Below, in pieces: positions 61,028 to 64,000 of a stretch of DNA of 64,000 nucleotides. A model generated the notes under the pieces. It saw nothing but the letters and a program-made list of their open reading frames with translations. It made no database searches and was not told the DNA's origin. Made by a program: the position numbers and the translations under genes. The DNA is from Clostridium sp. Ade.TY (lineage in GTDB: Bacteria; Bacillota; Clostridia; Clostridiales; Clostridiaceae), in the NCBI RefSeq assembly GCF_000498355.1, contig NZ_AVSV01000025.1, positions 31,136-95,135 on the forward strand, read 5' to 3'. How positions within the stretch are numbered: position 1 is the first letter of the stretch; the number at the start of each line of letters is the position of its first letter.

Positions 61028-63589
61028 TTATGATATTTTCACTATAGTTATACGTGTTAAGAAGTAACTTAATGGGAACTTGCTTCCATTTATCAATTTT
61101 AAAATATTTTCATTATCAGATTCAGTAACATTAACTATTGCTGTACTTGCTATATTAACTAACATTCCTTTTTTACTTATCTCCCCTGCAGCAATACCTA
61201 ATGATTTTCCATTAAATAATAATCTCATCTCTGCAATTAAGCAAGTTTCTCCTGAAACAGATGTTGAGAAGTTTACTAAATAACTACCTTCATCTAGAGT
61301 TATATTACTTGATCCTTCAACATGTTGTATAGCTGTTCCTTCTATAACTATATTCTCAAAAAGTTTAATGTCTTCATGTCCTTGGACTATTTTACATTTA
61401 TCTGCTGAAATATAAGCATGCTCTTCTGTTGATGAAGTTCCAGGATCACCTTTTGGTCCTTGAGGTCCTCTTTCTCCTTTTTCTCCCTTTTGTCCCTTTG
61501 GTCCTATTGGCCCTTCTATCCCCCTTTCTCCTTGACATCCTTTTGGTCCTTCTGGTCCTCTTGGGCCTATTGGTCCCATTGGCCCTTGTGGTCCTATTTC
61601 TCCTTGATCTCCTTTTGGTCCTTCTGGTCCTCTTGGTCCCTCTGGTCCCTCTGGTCCTTCTGGTCCTCTTTCACCTTCTGGTCCTTCTGGTCCTCTTGGT
61701 CCCATTGGTCCTAATGGTCCCATCGGCCCTTCTTCTCCTCTATCTCCTTTTTCTCCTCTTAGCCCCATTGGTCCTCTTGGTCCCATTGGTCCCATTAATC
61801 CTTCTGGTCCTCTTGGCCCTTCCGGTCCTTCCGGTCCTTCCGGTCCTCTTGGTCCTTCTTCTCCTTCTGGTCCTTCTGGTCCTTCTGGTCCCTCTGGTCC
61901 TTCTGGTCCTCTTGGTCCCTCTGGGCCCTTTGGTCCCATTAATCCCATATCACCTTTTTCACCTTTTGGTCCTTCTGGTCCTCTTGGTCCCATCGGCCCC
62001 ATTGGTCCAATTGGTCCAATATCTCCTTTTGGTCCTTCTGGTCCAACTTTTCCTCTTGGTCCTTCTGGCCCTCTTGGTCCTTCTGGTCCTGGCTCACCTT
62101 GATCTCCTTTTTGACCTCTTTCTCCTTGAATACCTTGTGGTCCTCTTGGTCCTTCTGGTCCTCTTGAACCCTGTTCTCCTGTATCTCCTTTTTCTCCTTT
62201 TTCTCCTCTTAATCCTCTCGGTCCTACTGGTCCCTGAATACCTTGTGGGCCTTCTGGTCCTTCTATTCCTTGCTCTCCCTTATCTCCTTTTGGTCCTTGA
62301 ACTCCTTCTGGGCCTCTTGGTCCCTGCTCTCCTTTATCTCCTTTATCTCCCTTTGGTCCCATTGGGCCTACTGGTCCTCTAGGTCCTCTTTCTCCTTTTA
62401 ATCCTTGAATACCTTGTGGGCCTTCTGGTCCTTCTTCTCCTTGTTCTCCTTGTGGACCTTCCGGTCCTTCTATTCCTTGCGGTCCCTGTGGTCCTTCTAT
62501 TCCTTGTGGTCCTTCTGGTCCTTCTGGTCCTCTTAATCCTATCGGTCCTATAGGTCCTATTGGTCCTTGGATTCCTTGTGGGCCTTCTGGTCCTTCTTCT
62601 CCTCTTGGTCCTTCTGCTCCTTCTTCTCCCATAGGTCCTTCTGGTCCTCTTGGTCCTTCTGGTCCCTCTATTCCTCTTGGACCTTCTGGCCCTCTTGGGC
62701 CTTCTATTCCCATTGGACCCATTGGTCCCTCTTCTCCTCTTGGCCCTTCTGGTCCTTCTGGCCCTTGTGGGCCTTCTGGTCCTTCTTCCCCAATAGGTCC
62801 TTGTGCTCCTGTATCTCCTTTATCTCCTTTATCTCCCTTTGGACCTCTTGGACCTTCTAATCCAATAGGTCCCATTTCACCTGTAAATCCTCTTGGTCCT
62901 TGTGGGCCTTCTGGTCCTCTTGGTCCTTCTGGGCCTTCTGGGCCTTCTTCTCCTCTTGGTCCTTCTGCGCCCCTTGGTCCTTCTGGTCCCATTTCTCCCT
63001 CTGGTCCCATTGGACCTTCTTTTCCTCTTGGTCCCTCTGGTCCCATTGGACCTTCTTGACAATCACAACAATCTTCATTATAAGAAATAGTCAAACTTGG
63101 ATCATTAATTCCTCTTGAAGAATCAAATACAACTTCACCACTATAATTATTTGATACCTTTATAGTTATTCCATTATTATCTAAGTTACACTCTGCAAAA
63201 TCTTTAACAAGCTCTGTTAAATCTATACTTATATAATTTCCCTGTGATTTTCCTGATATAAATAAATTCTTTTTAAATGTTTTACTATTAGGAGCTGTTA
63301 TATAATCTACACATTCATAATCAAAATCAGTTAAATTATATAATATATCAATGTATACTCCATTACATCCAACTTTTCTTACAAAAAGTTTAAGTTCCGC
63401 TTTGCATATATCTGCACAATATAAATTTTCTTTAATGTCAAACTTTATAAGTGAATTAATTAAATTAGCATCACAATCTGAGTTTTCTCTCCTTAATACA
63501 ACTAATACATTTTCATTTGAAAAATTTTTATTAGGATAACTTGACGAAACAAAGGTATCCTCAAATATCTTAATATTTTTGATTTTCAA
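61028..63589 (-). CDS. DNRLRE/collagen-like repeat protein (exosporium-type surface protein)
   Basis: 853 residues. The N-terminal DNRLRE-like beta domain (about 1-172; [33 protein letters not shown]) has no signal peptide. A short Cys-rich link NEDCCDCQ is followed by about 180 uninterrupted Gly-X-Y triplets (180-717), dominated by GPEGPRG and GPMGP and unusually rich in Glu. A 133-residue C-terminal beta domain (about 721-853) resembles the BclA/TNF-like trimerising head ([32 protein letters not shown]). Absence of a secretion signal fits assembly on the spore surface from the mother cell. The start is TTG at 63589 after GGCGGTGA. Upstream 63590-63758 shows no other gene. Confidence 0.92.
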   Translation of the reverse strand: MKIKNIKIFEDTFVSSSYPNKNFSNENVLVVLRRENSDCDANLINSLIKFDIKENLYCADICKAELKLFVRKVGCNGVYIDILYNLTDFDYECVDYITAPNSKTFKKNLFISGKSQGNYISIDLTELVKDFAECNLDNNGITIKVSNNYSGEVVFDSSRGINDPSLTISYNEDCCDCQEGPMGPEGPRGKEGPMGPEGEMGPEGPRGAEGPRGEEGPEGPEGPRGPEGPQGPRGFTGEMGPIGLEGPRGPKGDKGDKGDTGAQGPIGEEGPEGPQGPEGPEGPRGEEGPMGPMGIEGPRGPEGPRGIEGPEGPRGPEGPMGEEGAEGPRGEEGPEGPQGIQGPIGPIGPIGLRGPEGPEGPQGIEGPQGPQGIEGPEGPQGEQGEEGPEGPQGIQGLKGERGPRGPVGPMGPKGDKGDKGEQGPRGPEGVQGPKGDKGEQGIEGPEGPQGIQGPVGPRGLRGEKGEKGDTGEQGSRGPEGPRGPQGIQGERGQKGDQGEPGPEGPRGPEGPRGKVGPEGPKGDIGPIGPMGPMGPRGPEGPKGEKGDMGLMGPKGPEGPRGPEGPEGPEGPEGPEGEEGPRGPEGPEGPEGPRGPEGLMGPMGPRGPMGLRGEKGDRGEEGPMGPLGPMGPRGPEGPEGERGPEGPEGPEGPRGPEGPKGDQGEIGPQGPMGPIGPRGPEGPKGCQGERGIEGPIGPKGQKGEKGERGPQGPKGDPGTSSTEEHAYISADKCKIVQGHEDIKLFENIVIEGTAIQHVEGSSNITLDEGSYLVNFSTSVSGETCLIAEMRLLFNGKSLGIAAGEISKKGMLVNIASTAIVNVTESDNENILKLINGSKFPLSYFLTRITIVKIS
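61465..63050 (-). repeat. Gly-X-Y coding repeat region
   Basis: Degenerate 9- and 18-base units encoding GPE/GPR/GPM triplets, locally much richer in G+C than the flanks. Opposite-strand and alternate frames here give long Leu/Pro- or Ser/Trp/Phe-rich shadows that are not genes. Length variation between strains is expected by slippage. Confidence 0.85.
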
Positions 63590-63758
63590 AAAAAATCACC
63601 GCCTTTAAGTAATCATTACATTATATTCCTATGAAATTACTTTGTTATTAAAAATATTCTTTTTTCAAAAATTAAATTTAAATATATTAAGAAGTCTAAG
63701 ATATTTTGGTGTTTTTAATCATATTTTTTGTTATTATCTATACTCTAATATTAAAAAT

Positions 63759-63794
63759 AAAAAGAGCCTTTAGTAAAACTAAAGACTCTTTTTT
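63759..63794 (-). terminator. Terminator of the reverse-rubrerythrin gene
   Basis: AAAAAGAGCCTTTAG pairs with CTAAAGACTCTTTTTT (one mismatch), 32 bases after the stop; T run on the reverse strand is TTTTTATTTTT. Confidence 0.85.
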
Positions 63795-63825
63795 ATAATC
63801 ATGTAAAGTGTTATATATTAATTAA

Positions 63826-64000
63826 TTATGAGAAATATCTATCTAATACGCCCTTGAATGCTTGACCATGTCTTGCTTCATCTTTACACATTTCGTGTAC
63901 TGTATCATGAATTGCATCTAAATTTAATTGTTTAGCAAGTGTTGCTAATTCTTTCTTTCCTTCACATGCTCCAAATTCAGCATCTACTCTTGCTTGTAAG
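63826..64000 (-). CDS. Rubrerythrin-family peroxidase, C-terminal end (cut by window edge)
   Basis: The reverse strand reads an open frame from the window edge to TAA at 63826, 57 residues visible. The sequence [24 protein letters not shown] and [21 protein letters not shown] matches the end of clostridial reverse rubrerythrins (NADH-dependent peroxidase revRbr), with the last Glu-x2-His di-iron pair (DEARHG). The rubredoxin domain, if at the N-terminus as in revRbr, lies outside the window. It is the second rubrerythrin-type gene of this region. Confidence 0.88.
   Translation of the reverse strand, partial: LQARVDAEFGACEGKKELATLAKQLNLDAIHDTVHEMCKDEARHGQAFKGVLDRYFS

Noticed and set aside
61465..63050. 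Possible CRISPR or satellite array because of short regular repeats
   Set aside because: The repeats are 9/18-base degenerate coding units in one continuous frame with no spacers.
61429..63118. Long open frames on the forward strand and in other reverse frames over the collagen region (Leu/Pro-rich and Ser/Trp/Phe-rich)
   Set aside because: They are complements and frame shifts of Gly-X-Y codons, low in complexity and without ribosome sites.

Overview
The window is chromosomal DNA of a very AT-rich, endospore-forming Firmicute, most likely a Clostridium sensu stricto. The evidence is strong AGGAGG-type ribosome binding sites, frequent TTG and GTG starts, T-box and TPP riboswitches, and U-tailed hairpin terminators after most units. 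Spore-linked genes are also present: spore photoproduct lyase, prkA-yhbH-spoVR and a collagen-like exosporium-type protein. Anaerobe markers include two rubrerythrin-type proteins, small ferredoxins and oxygen-sensitive L-serine dehydratase. I see no prophage, insertion sequence, CRISPR array, rRNA or tRNA. The region looks like ordinary core chromosome with small accessory pockets.

Layout. 1-2.8 kb: degV (cut by the window edge), trmL, and a HAD phosphatase-splB operon. 2.9-8.9 kb: a cell-envelope block with a VanW/G5 protein, a GH25 muramidase, an OmpR-type two-component system and D-Ala-D-Ala ligase. 9-14.2 kb: a DMT exporter, nth, plsC, queG, cysE and cysK, with a cysteine T-box ahead of cysK. 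14.3-18.3 kb: a soluble PRC/MgtE_N/CBS protein with an unusual leader, a lipid kinase and pssA. 18.3-24.2 kb: the sporulation/stress operon prkA-yhbH-spoVR followed by rubrerythrin. 24.4-28.2 kb: a second cysteine T-box controlling a DAACS symporter, then recQ and an SdpI-like protein. 28.2-32.2 kb: a histidine kinase, ABC permease, ABC ATPase and response regulator operon with a leading membrane-anchored protein.

32.4-44.1 kb: small unknown proteins, thiW under a TPP riboswitch, L-serine dehydratase (sdaAB-sdaAA), three related small membrane proteins, a uridine-kinase-like nucleoside kinase, a DUF421/DUF4363 pair, DUF1540, ferredoxins and an NdpA-like nucleoid protein. 44.2-51.3 kb: unknown surface or membrane proteins, a Na/Pi symporter with a PhoU tail, a CYTH protein, a stand-alone FAD/NAD reductase and a 37-residue gene. 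51.4-59.1 kb: a PTS EIIC and the complete shikimate operon aroB-aroA-aroC-(chorismate mutase-aroE)-aroK-aroF. 59.4-64 kb: cardiolipin synthase, a large DNRLRE/collagen-like protein and the C-terminus of a reverse-rubrerythrin-type peroxidase.

Connections between genes. The two T-boxes carry the same apparent UGC (Cys) specifier, so cysteine synthesis (cysK-cysE) and an amino-acid symporter appear to answer to the same tRNA-Cys signal; the symporter is therefore a candidate cystine or cysteine importer. Serine dehydratase and CysE/CysK both consume serine. The aro operon makes chorismate and prephenate from DAHP onward. The most unusual features are the leader of the MgtE_N/CBS gene with an overlapping 22-codon ORF, the SplB variant with a relocated candidate H-donor cysteine, the DNRLRE-collagen fusion, the paralogous small-membrane-protein cluster and the TTACAC/GTGTAA repeats before the PTS gene.
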